Assembly: GCA_022695795.1 (NCBI GenBank)
Contig: MU404115.1
Span: 124,001 to 188,000 of the forward strand
Origin: Biscogniauxia marginata
Lineage: Eukaryota; Ascomycota; Sordariomycetes; Xylariales; Xylariaceae
Direction: 5' to 3'
Length of the DNA: 64,000 nucleotides
Shown here: positions 23,294-35,832 of the stretch, one piece after another
Layout of the letters: each line of letters opens with the position of its first letter
Numbering within the stretch: the stretch's first letter is position 1
Program-made: the position numbers and the translations under genes
Notes under the pieces: model-generated
Databases searched by the model: none
Told to the model about the DNA's origin: nothing
The model's input: only the letters and a program-made list of their open reading frames with translations

Positions 23294-26200
23294 TCCTGCG
23301 CAGAGCCTTGGGCCCAGCAAGCAAGTCGCCCCCTCCACCTCTTCACTCGCACCGACAACCCATTTATCATCAATATACTAGGTATGGTATCTCGCTAGAC
23401 TCTATAAAGACAAGCCAGTAATCCACCGGCTTGAAAACAAAAAAGCAAACCTACAACAGCTATCGATAGTGCTGTAAACATATTTCTGAAGTCGAAAACA
23501 GCATCGTCAGTCTCGCCATCAATCAGGCCATCCACCGCGGTTGTTCACGGCAGCCCGTTTCATCGCCTCAGACCAGGTCAAGCATTTCATTGACTAAAGG
23601 TGGCGCGACTCTAGAAAGGCGCTAGAACCCCCATCTTGTCCAATCATAGCTGCAGTGCCACGGCATCCGAGGATCTCTTGCTTGATGTAGCATGGTACAT
23701 GGACCCCCTGTCCAACAAAGCCGTAAAGCAGCGATGGATGATGGAAGAATGCTAGAAGCACCTGACGGAAAGGAGAGCTCCACTGCGGGTTCGCGGGTGG
23801 CCGGGAGTTGGTCCATCAGTCGGTCGAGACAGGGAGACGATGGCAGGGCACCGGGCGAGGGAAGACGCAAGAGAGAGAGAGAGAGACGCTTAGTGATCAG
23901 AGAGATACTCTGACGATATCTCATCCCTCTTCTTCGCCAGTGCGTATTACGCAAGCATTGCAATCAGGCTCTCCCTCAAGTCTCAGCTCTCGCGACGCCA
24001 GCCAGTCACACACCCATCCATACCTTTGGTGGCACGACGCACAACGCCTAAAATTTTGCGGCGCACAAAGGCTTCTAGCGTGCTTCTTTGCCTTCTAGAA
24101 ATCCAGGTGGCAATGGCATCATCTTCCCGCTTGATCAACTCTCCGAGGTTCTTTTTAGTTCGTTGCCGCCCTGGTCCGTTTATTGCCTACGATTAGCTAA
24201 GGTTAGCGCTGATGGTCCGATCGTTCGCCGCGTAGCCATCGACGATATACGTATTGGTACTTATTAAAGGATACTTAATTAATCGCTCTGTCGGTCCAGG
24301 AGTCCGATAGTCTGGCTGTCTGTCTGTCCAGCAAGCTGTTCTACTCATAAGGAGCTCGGCGAATAAGGTTCATACCAGGGACGAGCAAGCAAGCGAGCAT
24401 GTACCTGGACAAGCCCGCGTGCCTTGTAAACTGGTATCGCTCTCGATTGGCTTCCTCGGGCTCGCGTGATCGCTTGCCTGCTCGCAATCTCATCATCACT
24501 GTTGCGGCGTGCGCTGACTGGCCAGACTGATATTATCCTAGATGAAGTATCATTGTGCCACGGTGTATTAAGGCCACGCCTCCCCTAGTAAGGGTTGAAG
24601 GCGATTATGGGATCTAAGTCGCTGATCATCGCGCCTATCTCTGAAGCTGCCTCGGCTGCATCGCTAGTCACCGTCGCTGGCATGAAGATCTTTACATCAA
24701 CGAGACACGGGAGGTGCCGGCAGTTGAGCGGTGTCACACACACAGAGCTGATAATAAGACACGCTACAGAGGCGGCATTGGTGTTTCGCTCTTGTCTGTC
24801 AAGCACCTCCAAATTGGTTATTCGGAGAGGAGAACCACTGCTAACTGCTAGCTTGCATCATTGACAAGCATACACACATAACCAACTATACTCAAAGGCC
24901 GAAACGGACACCCGCACCATCTGTTACCCAAAAAGCTTGAAGATTCTTAACTAGGTGAAGATCAGCCCTGCAGCACTTCCAACCCAAAAGTCTACCACAG
25001 GGTTGGTGACGAGTGGCAAGACCAGTAAAAGCCAAGTTTCAAGCGCCTGGAAGAGCCATTCTCCAAAACAGCCTCGACCGCCAAAGAAAAAAAGTCCTCG
25101 TCAGCCCTGACCTGCTGAGCACGAGTATGTTCACGGAATTTACTTAATAGTATTTTTAAGGTAGTCTCTTGTCAGTCATCACAACCTCCCACATTACACA
25201 ATAAGTTCTGGCCATCCAAGCTAAGCTCAATGTTCCCTGCCTCTCAAACACAAGGTGCCCAGAGCTAATGCCTACCTTTTATTCGGTAAGCCGCATATGT
25301 ATTCCTCCCAAAAAAAAAACCCGTGGTGTTGCTGTTGGTTTCAGCTCGTCATAAAAATGCCAACAGAGGCCGACCACAACCACGAGGGAGTTCACGTTTT
25401 GGTCCACAACAAATCCTACCACATTCAAATCCTCGTCACGGTAAGTGATACATACAGATGAGACACGAAAAAAAATTCTTTGAGACGCCAGGAAGAATCA
25501 TCCAATAAGCCATCATTTGCAAGGGCCAACCAAGCGCGGCCGAACCAGGATACCCCCCGAGCTCCGTTGCTTACCCCCCAAAGAAGGAATGTGAGTATCG
25601 CTAGACCTGGCGATCGTCGGCTTTGCCAGCCAAGAAGATAGCGAATGGCGTATGCAAACCCTACCCCTGTCTAGCTCAACCATCCAACTCCTTTAGCACC
25701 ATCATGGAACCATCGTGGAACGTTTCTAGAAATTTTCCAGAACATTTCCTTCCACAGTTTAGCACATAATAACTTGTTAGGGTTCTACCGGACGGACATA
25801 CCGGACAGCCAATGATGTTTGCAGACGATTTGGGTAAGACAGTCATCGCTACAACGTCGTCCACGGTTTTCTTCTCTCGATCAGCCTGAAAACAAGTAGT
25901 CTTACGACATTGCGATAATTGATTTTCCTACGCTGCTCTCGTGTCAAGGAAGAATCAAGCACAATTATGGGGCCAAACGGTCCGTCCGAATGGCAGACAA
26001 CGTCCAACCAAGAACTAAGCGATGCCTCCTGACAAGACACCTACCTAATACACTTAGGTAATTATCCAGATACTCCTCGTATGTTGACTAGGTCACGAAC
26101 TTCGTGCTTACCGAGTTACGCGTCGTAGCAATATTAGGAAGGCAGCTTAAACAAGCTAGCCTATCGGATCGCCCTTTTTCACTTTCACGCAGGTTACCAT

Positions 26201-27091
26201 TCTATCCCTCATCTAAAAGCAGACATTCTAGGCCATCATTAGACGACGAGACCAAGTTTGCTATGTTGTTACGGGCCGACCAGGTAGCACCGGAACTGGA
26301 CAAGCGGTTCCCAGCGCTACTGTATCAGCCTATCTTCTCGTTACAAGGAAACGTTCTTCTCGTGATATCATTTAAAATATTGGTCGCCGGCACTTGGGCG
26401 CATGTAGCGTCGTGCAATAGGAGGTCGAGACTGGCATATCACTTGAACCCCCAAGTTAACGTAATATGTATGGTTTGACCGTCTTCAATTAGCGCCCGCA
26501 GCCTTGCAGACGGGCAGCGTCCTGTAGGGAGTACTAGAACCAGTCATCGAAACGAACATTGTGGTTGCTCTATCACGCGACAGAACAAAATCTTTGCTGT
26601 GGGTAACAGAAGCCGGTGGCTGACTGAGGAGCTGGCTCGATCTAGCGTGTCACGAGAATCAGATGCTCAGTTCATTCCGGGAACTATTGAGTAGGCATTT
26701 CCAAGTCCTTAGGCGCATGCAAGGAACCTGGGTTAAAGCTTACCCTCTCGATATGACACAAAGGCACAAAGTTGAACTCGCCAGCTAAGTGACACTTCTT
26801 ATTATAGAATATAAAGTGAATGGTCAATAATTGACATATCATTCGTGGTTCAGGATGGGGCGCGTCGTCTTGAGACTTGAAGTTTCCTGTTTGTTAACAA
26901 GATGTGGCCATTCATAAGCGCTTCGCCCGCCGTTTTCTATTACGTACTCAGCAGGGTAGAAATCGCTCGGATTAGCAGGGGTTTCTAACAAAACTACAAA
27001 AAGGCCGAAGGAAGCCAGCCAGCCCACTGGGTCTGGTCTCTGGCGCCTCTTGGCGTCTCAGGTCGTCAGGCGTTCTTTTCTGAATAGACAA

Positions 27092-27121
27092 CAGTAGGTA
27101 GGTACTTAGCAGTACCTACTG
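27092..27121. repeat. Inverted repeat built from TAGGTA/TACCTA
   Basis: The left arm CAGTAGGTAGGTACT pairs with the right arm AGTACCTACTG around a TAGC spacer; the left arm carries one extra GGTA. It can form a hairpin and is made of the motif that recurs in the spacers of this window. Confidence 0.7.
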
Positions 27122-30100
27122 CGAGCCCTCGTGGGGCCTAGCTACAGATCTAGCTTTGACGATATAGTAGCAGCTGAGACGGATTCTAGGTAGAACGTCC
27201 GAGTGCTGGGTGGGACTTCTTTCAGCTTTCATTGCGTAATAGCTACAACCACGACGGAGATTTGTAGCGCTTCACAGGATTTTCTAGTGATAATAACGGC
27301 CCTATAATCATCCGCCGCGGCTGGCAAGACTCAGAGGAATGAGTTTCTACTCGCCGGCAAGGCATCAAACGTGATTTCTTTCATAGTTGAGCCGGCGGGT
27401 TACTTCACAACTTCCTGAACCGGCAAGCTAAGACTCCAACGCTCTCGCTCCGGGCCAGCAAGCCGCAGCTCGGCACTTATTGATGTAACCACAAACCCAG
27501 GTCATGTTAATGGGCCCCCAAACGGTCTTACGTCAGTCAAGTATAATACCGACCACAGCTCTAAACACTAACAATGCTGGCAATCTCGTTGAAGCAAGCC
27601 TCAAAGTCTCAGTGGCCCCAGGTAAACAAATGTAGCTTATTTAGAAGACTTATGTCCGGAAAGGCAACTCTTCAGGCCAATATGACAATGAAACTTGGCA
27701 TTATTCAACACTACTACCTCAAATACCTCTCAAAGAGGTCAAGCTTTGTCCATATGGCCAGATATGTATGGATATATCCTCCTCATGACAATGTATTGAG
27801 TCACCAACCTGTAAGATCGGCCTCTGGCTATGCTATCTACCACAAGAGAGACATCCATGATTCTGAGTGTGAACACCGATATCTAGGTTTCGATGTAGCC
27901 CATACCAAGTTCAATTTGACATGAACAGGCACGTCAATCCTAGGGGTTGTACAGTCTAGCATCAGTACTCCTCTAGCCCCATCATAGCGCTGCTTTGAAA
28001 TGATAGGTGGCATGTTTCATAGCAACACATACTAGATAGCACGATCACGTACAATACCTTGTTCATTCAGTGACAAGGCCTAGCGATCGCTCTTTTCGAG
28101 CTGGTGATACGTAGGCCTGTTGATAGGCACAAATATGAGCGTACGATGAGTTCTCAATACGGGTTAGTATTGGAATACGCTAAGCATGTTTGATCCGAAA
28201 TGATCGGCCCGGATTGTGTCCGGTAGACTCCCAGAAACCGGGCTTCCTTGAGGGCGGGATAAGGTGTACGCTTACTATGCGAAGAGATCCCAATCGGAGA
28301 CCGTGCTCAACGGCCCATTATACCCCTAGGTCGATCCTAAGTCTAATTTCTCGCTTTTCCACCTCGGGCAAACTAACTACATCTTAATTCCTAGTTATAT
28401 CGAGAACAAAGCTCACGCCCAGGATACAAAGGGTTGCAAGCAATTCCAGAAGTAGCTGACGGTTAGTCATCAGACCGATGATAAAAACGACAGTTGAAAA
28501 CCCAGGTTGACATCTTTGGCTCGTTCCATATACGGGGGACCACTGGGATGGTTATTTGTCATAAAGCCCAAGTGCGCTGGCTAGGACAGTACCACGCTAA
28601 CACTGTAAATCTAGTCTCATCGAGCATATTGCCTTGGAGCCGAATCACAAAGGGAATGGCGATAACAGTACCCATCGATAGCTTAATACAACCTAGGGAT
28701 ATGTGTCGCAGGAGATAGTCCCAGTTATAAGACGACCAGTCCTAAGCTTTCAAGGGCAGGCTTCCATCATCCGACGACAGCAGTAGTAGAAGCAGCAATA
28801 TGCAATGACAGGTCCCATACCAGGTCCGCTCGGGGCACTTGGGTTGCTTTGCAGTTCTACATGCCCTATGAAATGAGGCGTTGGTCACAAGTGAGCATCA
28901 AAGGCAATATAGTAAGGGGCCAGGTCAACTTCATTCTTGAGGAGTGGAGCGGGTTTGAGGTCGGAAGCGAGAGGCTAGAAGAGCTTCTAGGGATTTAACG
29001 TGAATAGTAGCTCAGCGCGGGCGATGACAGTGGCGTATATGGCTTGGTCGCCACGTCTCACTATCCACTTGCTTTCTACGAAGCTAGACGAGCCGGGCAC
29101 AAGGGTTGGGTTGAGATTGGGATTGGGCGGGATTAACCCATTATAGCACCCCTTTCGCATGCGGACTACTTTCAATATCCTCCCAGTGCCATGATATGGC
29201 GTTAAGACAGCTGGCATATGGCATATGGCCATCTTCCGAGTCCGGATTTTGCGTCTACAGCACAAGAGGTATGAACACGTGCGCCCAGTGAGGATTTATC
29301 ACACAAAGCGACAAGTCCCGGCTGTGCCAAATTCCTAAATCCCCTAAAGCGGCGTTCGGGTAGCGAAAAGCTGTGGTGGCTAGCCAAGGAATTACAGACA
29401 AGTCATATCCTGCGAGAGCGAATCGCGCAACTAGGCTGTGCTGATACCTCTACCAGGACTGTAGTGTAACGGGTCTTTGGGGACAGCCATGTCAACGAAG
29501 AAAGAGCCTTCACGCCATATGGCCTACAATTCAGGCCCGATCCAAAGATCTAAGCTTTGCTAACCGTACACGCGCAGTCAGTGAGTGCTAACGATTCTGT
29601 TTATAATGAATACCGTGACTGACACAGTTTTGAACAAAGAGAAAATCCCTTTGAAACATTCGCCTGCAGAGTCGGAACTCAAAGATAGCACGCTTACGAA
29701 TATCGGTACAGTGGTTCCTATGAAAGCTTATGCAAAGCAGAAGGGATCTATCTCATCGGCCTTCCGTACCGCACACACGAGATAAGGCGAAAAGCAGACA
29801 TCATCTAAGTCCCACTAGCTACCTAGGCTGGTTCTTAAAATCGGACTTCCGGACGACTAATAGATAGTACCTGTAGATACACATGACACTCCAGGTCTCG
29901 TTCTTTAAGCGGAAAGCGTAGAACAGCCAGGCCAAGACACGATAGAAGAGGGTTACAGCAACGGAGGCTACCATAGCATCTTCAGAATTCCCTCAATTAG
30001 AGTAAGGGTGTTAGTTGTTATATGGGGTAGTGCGCTAATAACACGAGCATACCGAGACCGTGGCTGGACCAGGAATTTAGAGGATAGCGATACTCAAAGC

Positions 30101-31488
30101 GCCTCCGTATCTGCATGTCATAACCGCCAATTCATCCGGCATCCTGTCACAAATTTGCCGCGTTGAAGGCACCCATTTAAGTAGATAAGCCATATGACAG
30201 GCGTTCATCAGTCTATATCGATAGTGTTGGCATTCTTTCGTGGCTAAGTCAGAGACGTCCGCTTTGAAGAAGCAAAGGCAACTCTTCAACTCTTTAGTCA
30301 ATATTTCTGAGTTACAGACCAGCTTTCAATGCTACCTTGATATCCTTTAAATCTTTGAGCACATTTTGAGTTCCATTTGGAGGACCCGGGCTCCAGACTT
30401 ATGAGTCTAATCATGTCCTAGGGGGGATCTGGCGAAGCATCCGCTCGACGTATTGACTAACTAGTACGGATAGCAACTCGTGATGGACACGACTGGAAGT
30501 TACTGTATGCAGACCGATTTCTTGGCCTAGATCGCTTGTTCGAACTTCTTGGTAAATAATCATCAACCTTCCCAATTCGTATACAGACGTTGCCCACGTC
30601 ACTAGGTGAAAACAACATGCGTGGATATATCTGGAGGGCGCAAGTCGGCCAGCACAAGCTCTCTACTGGCGCATAATAGGCGTAAATGGCATCTATTATC
30701 TGAAAACAAGGTCGAAGTGCATATTAGAACTATGACAAATGTTATGGAGAACTCCATCCACAAGTGAGAAGTCACGATAGTCACGTAGGGACCGGCGAAT
30801 TGGTAAATGAATGGGTCAAAACACAACGACCCTCCTCTAGAAGCTTGATGCCCATGTATATGTAGCGAGAACATTCAGCCTAATAATCATTTGACTGTAT
30901 GAAGATGGGTCTCGTAGATCTATCGGTGGAGCGTTGGCCGAGCTGTCGATAATCAGCTAAGGGGGGGAGAAAATGGTTCCACTATCTCCATCTCTTAGCA
31001 GCTATATATTCGCAGAGTCTTTCCCTTAAGTTTATCAAGCGGCTCTCGTATATATGCATCTTTTTCACCATCATGGTCACGCTGAAAGATTCATAATGGG
31101 CGGAATGACGGCCTCGAATGATGGGCACCTACGCATTCGAACCTCCGTAGTACGTATTAATATATCCGTTTTATTCCTCAATAATATTACGACGTAGATT
31201 ATCAACACTTCCTTTAAGGATTAAATATAACAGAACAAATTATTCGGATTGAGTCAATGCTTTTGCTAAATGTGCCAATCAATATAATAAATCGTGTCTA
31301 TGAGGGAGTGATCCTGGGAGTACCTAGGAAATAAAACCCCCAACTACCCAACCTATTCTCAAGGTGGCTTCAATGAAACGCTCATCTTCGAACAAAAACT
31401 TCAAGCAATGCAGCTACTGGCTGTTACTTGGATCATCCATAACAGGGTCGACGTGTCTCTTGGAAAATCCATGGAATCAGGAGAAGAA

Positions 31489-31506
31489 GGGGGGGGGGGG
31501 GGGGGG
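31489..31506 (+). repeat. Poly-G run (18 G)
   Basis: A homopolymer of 18 G preceded by GAGAAGAA and followed by TTGGTGG. It is the longest homopolymer in the window and lies in the gene-empty tract. Confidence 0.9.
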
Positions 31507-31660
31507 TTGGTGGCCGTCGGATGGCCGTCATTTCCATTTACAATATAACTCAACCCTCAACCTCGAGTCTACCCCAAATATTTGATGTCCAAACCTATTG
31601 GACCAGAGGACCTCACCATACTCAGTACAGAGCACAGAGCCTCTTAGACGGAACATACTG

Positions 31661-31682
31661 AGATCGCCGAGCACGGCGATCT
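31661..31682. repeat. Perfect 9-bp stem hairpin
   Basis: AGATCGCCG and CGGCGATCT are exact reverse complements separated by AGCA. The structure stands alone in otherwise featureless sequence; no T-run follows, so it is not an intrinsic terminator. Confidence 0.7.
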
Positions 31683-32734
31683 TACCCCTACCGATCCCTA
31701 GACTGTGTCGTGACGACTTTGCCAGCTCCTCTTCAGCTAACACAGAGGCCTCGTAACTAAATACACGTATTATTGGCTAGCTGTAGGTAATATATCCATG
31801 TTTCTGGATCATGACATTCAATAGGTAGTGATGGTTCGTAATCTTGAACCAATCTTGTGAGTCCCGAAATGTCTTCGGAGTATTTATTAGGCAGCGGCCA
31901 AGCAACGCATATATGATGCACGGTGGTGGGAAAAGATGAAGAGATCAAGAAATGGTAACCTATTAGGTTAGGTTGCTGCAGTATACACCAATATTGTTCG
32001 GGTTGGTGTCAGCTCGTTGGGCCAATAGAGAGATGGTCGACTATCCAACTTCCTCTTTCGTACCTCAGCCTGCATTTATTATACCAGATTCGACCTGAAA
32101 TATGCTTGGCTGCTAACTTGCAGCTCTACTAGTACCGATTTCTACGTATGCTTATTGCTTAAACGCAGAAAGGATTACGCAGACTTATCGATCTTAACTT
32201 GCTCAGGGTCCTAGCGAGCATCATTCGGAGTTTCCTCTGTCTCTCCCTCTCTCTCTCTCTCTTGGACCGGCATAATGTAAAGCTACCAGTGGCTAGGCTG
32301 GCAATCCAGCGTGCGACTCTACCCAGAGCCGTAATGCCACAGGATTTTCTAGGCACGTAGTTGGGTTAGGTAGTATGGACTGTAACCTACGTAGCATAGG
32401 TAATATAGGTAATAATCGTGGCCATCTAGTTGGGTGTACTCAGTAAGCATTCATCATCACCCGGTAGTTACCGTTCCATATACTACCTGGTATTACCCCG
32501 GATCACGGTAAGGAGGGGGTTAACCATATCGATCAAATGGCCTTTAGTGTTTCTTGTTTCTCTTTGACTTCACTTCCACCTATCCTGTTTGAAATGAATT
32601 TGTAGCTACGCACGAACCTCACTAAGCTGGCATCGCACTACTTCAGACGCCAAGAGCGTTTCGAGTTTGCGCGCAACTCCGCTTGGCGATAGTTTCAGTT
32701 ACGCTGCCAAGAGTGTTTCAACCACTCCGAAACT

Positions 32735-35006
32735 ATGCCTCACTCTGACAACCTATATTCGCCTGGTGACGACAATAAAGACTATGCGGATCAACTTTCA
32801 CCTTCAGACGGTTACTTCGCATCGTCTTCGTCGTTCAACATCATACCTAAGGTCGCTGACATTCCGGCCTTTGACCCCACACAGGAATCATTTCTAGAAA
32901 CAAGCACTGAATCGAAAGCTCGAGAGACAAATAACTCAAACAATACCCATATACACCGGGACTGGCCCTCTGTCTAGCCTGCTGCGTCTCCTCGAGAACC
33001 TCCTCTCTTTAGTCAGACAACAGTTGCTTCCATCACTTCACCACTACGATATCATTCCACGGATACATTTCCACCTCCGTTTGCGTCGACAATACTACCG
33101 TCGATACCATTAGCAGGAGGGCGCTGCCCCTCTGTACATTCTGACGCACCACCTGTGTACACTCTTACTGGCTGTACCAGTCAGAGCACAAAACCAAGAA
33201 GCTACAGCACATTTCCTATCAATATGGGTGCATCAGAAGTCGAAAATGAGAGACTGCTCGGGTTACACCCCGAGAGCAAGTTGGATCAGCAGCCCGATGA
33301 CGAAGAAGACAACGCACCAGCCTGGAGGGGACAAGTCAGAAGACGGGTACCTGCATGGATAAACTGGAAGACCGCGTCATTCGCCTTAATTATTCTGATT
33401 GTATCAGGTGGATTGCTCGCCAACTCTTTTCGCATAATTAAGGAAGAAAATGTAAGCCCAACGCTTATCTACGTTTAATTGTAATAGTTGCGTTTGCATA
33501 CAATTCTCCATCTACCAAAAGGTCATGCAAGAAAACGAGTCGCTAACAAGAACGTAGAGTAAAACCATTAGGCCGACCGAGCCAGTCAAATCTGAACCCG
33601 TCGAGCAACAGCCCGTTACAGAACAGCCTCAGGACCCTGGAGCACCCGTTACCAGCATGCCATCCGCGCCTTTTGAGCCGACGTTCTGCGACGGAGCTCA
33701 ACATCGCTTCGACGACCAAATTCTGGCCCTGAACTTTGACGCGAACCAAAATGTCACCTTTTTAGAGGATCAGTATGAGCGCCGTGGACAGTTCCCCGTC
33801 CGGGTCGGTGGACAGGTCAACATACGACGGCTCGATGGTGGCGAACCGCGCCTAGTGCTGGAGATCGTCACCAACGACCCGAGCATGCTGCTTGACGTGC
33901 TCGCCGACGAGGGCCAGCAGGCAATGAAAGTGAGCATCCCGAAGAAGTACGACTCCTCCGTCAATCAGCAGATACCCTGTGTCGAGATGAAGGCGACCAT
34001 CTGGGTGCCAGAAAACGCCGAGATCGGCATGCTCATCGCCAGAGTGATCCACCTCGATGTTCTCCTCCTGGACGACCTGTCCCTGAATGTGACGAAATAC
34101 ACGACGATCAACTCCGTTACGGGTGATATTAGCTCTGCGGCGAGCGCACCCGCCTCGTATGCCAACTCAGGCATCACGTCGGCTGCTCCGGACTACACAT
34201 TCGTCCCGGCGAAAGACACATACGTCTTCAACTCGCGCATCATCGAAGCCACCACCACATCGGGCAAGGTCGTTGGAAACTGGCCTTTATACGACATGCT
34301 GGGGCTACATAGCACGTCCAACGATGTCAAGGTCAGCATCACGCCCAAGGAAGAATGGGCGCAGGATCCCAAGCCGGCAGTGCTGTCGTTAAGCACAATC
34401 TCGGGCTCCATCTCGGCAACGGAGCCGGTGCATACGATCCAGAAGATCCCGCTGCGGGGTTACCTCGTGAAGATCAAGTCGACGTCGGGCGACATCCGCG
34501 GCGCGCTCGCCTTCGGTGCCGGTATCAAGCTGAAGAGCACCTCCAGCGACATCGCCCTCGACCTACTCCCCGTCGTGGACCAGGCCGAACTGTCCCCCGC
34601 GCAGCCGGCACAGCTCGAAACGTCTACCACGAGCGGCACGACGGCAGTCCGGATCCTTGAACCGATATGGTTCAACAGCGGCGGCGACGCGTTGCCGGAG
34701 GGTCTGGGCGATGGCCAGCTGCTGGCCGAGTCGATATATCGCCCCTTCAATTGCCTCAAGGCGGTACACAGGTCGGCGAGCGGCGACATCGGGCTCCGAT
34801 ACCCGCAGGCGTGGGAGGGCGACTTGCAGGCCGAGACGACGAACGGGGAGCTCAGCGTCAAGGGCAGGGATATCAAGATACTGCAGAAGCCGGATCGTTG
34901 GGTCGGGGGCAAGATGGTGGCCCGCAAGGGGCCGGGCGGGCCGGGCTCGACGGCCCACATCGAGGCGCTCACGGGGACGCTGGATGCGGTTATCGGCGAC
35001 GAATAA
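32735..35006 (+). CDS. Single-pass membrane protein with a large beta-rich outer domain
   Basis: Protein of unknown function. Exon 2 (33558-35006) joins exon 1 by a 106-nt intron at 33452-33557 (donor GTAAGC, GCTAAC branch site). The conserved layout is a Pro/Ser-rich cytoplasmic N-terminus, a basic WRGQVRRRVPAWINWK segment, one transmembrane helix (SFALIILIVSGGLL), then about 490 residues rich in Ser/Thr and alternating hydrophobics with repeated SGDI/SSDI strands. Those turns recall the DUF4097-like beta-repeat fold of putative adhesins. If translation starts at 32735, codon 81 is an in-frame TAG (32975-32977). If it starts at the ATG at 33224 (MGASEVENERLL), the protein is 558 residues and intact. 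A third possibility is an unrecognised frame-preserving intron ending at the CTAG. The part from 33224 on is secure; the 5' end is not. Confidence 0.7.
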
Positions 35007-35832
35007 AGAAATAATATTAGGTAGGCATTTGGGGATTATGGGAACTAAGCTATTTTATATAGCGGGTGGGTTTTATGTTGTTTGGTTGTTTGGGTTATCG
35101 GGAAGTTAGGGTCAAAAAAATACCCTCGTTGTTACTTTTATACTAGTTTTATATCACCCAGGCGTACCGGACCTGGTGGACTTGAGAAGGACAGAATAAG
35201 TTCTTTGGTATCTAGGTGTTTGGAGCAATATAAACTACCTATGATTTTGCAGCGTTAAGGATTTTAAGGGGGTGGGGGTTTTTCGATCCCAGGAGACAAA
35301 GTGAAGGTTTTATCTTCTATACGAGGTATCCTTAAACATATTTACTTACTCCATTTTTCACCTTGGTTATTATTCCAGGTAGGTGGTCTATTCGCATCCT
35401 GAAGGTTTAACCAAGGACTTCTGTTCAATATGTAGCCAACCGCACATCAAGGGTATGATATTTTTCATGTCAATAGATGTGAATCACTATACAGAGTCCC
35501 CTTATATGCATACTATCTTGGTAAAAGGGGAAGGGGGAGCTATCGTGCTCTGCTCTTACAATAGCCCTACTTACCCCGCATACGTCACCGCTGCAGTCAT
35601 TATCTTGCGGCGATAAGTACCAAAAATCCAAATCTCCCCCCTTCCTTATCAACGAATATTTTCCTTTACGCCAACCCAAGTCGCCACCCATCGCCCGGTT
35701 AAATCAGTAGTAGTCCGACCGACATTTCGAGAGCGCATTTACTGAGACGCATTTCACCAATTCTCTTCCCTACATTTTAATCACAAGAGAAACGCGCACC
35801 GGGGAAAGAAGGGGGGAAATAAAAGGTCGAAA
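35007..35832. other. Intergenic region before CIA1
   Basis: About 0.8 kb between two + strand genes. It holds the 3' end of the membrane-protein gene and the leader of CIA1; the last 60 bases before the ATG are purine-rich. TAGGTA-type motifs occur near 35020 and 35376. No gene is supported. Confidence 0.4.

Larger units (their letters stand above)
21458..32734. other. Eleven-kilobase gene-empty tract
   Basis: No reading frame in about 11.3 kb is supportable as a gene. The longest frames (22083-22463 plus, 126 codons; 26104-26478 plus, 124 codons; 27574-27924 plus, 116 codons) match no family I know and lack convincing splice partners. A short exon-like stretch with a good GTAAGT donor ends near 25440 but has no partner exon. 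The tract contains simple repeats (poly-G, GA), TAGGTA-type motifs and two short perfect or near-perfect hairpins listed separately. It could be decayed mobile DNA or a heterochromatic spacer; no terminal repeats or transposase/reverse-transcriptase motifs were recognised. Confidence 0.4.

Noticed and set aside
25357..25440. Exon-like stretch ending at a good GTAAGT donor
   Set aside because: No acceptor leading to a plausible second exon was found and the peptide is not recognisable.
27574..27924. 116-codon frame in the gene-empty tract
   Set aside because: No domain, no codon-use pattern like the real genes, and no context to support it.
32236..32264. CT-rich run as a possible promoter element
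   Set aside because: It is a simple repeat about 470 bases from the nearest start codon, with no supporting signal.
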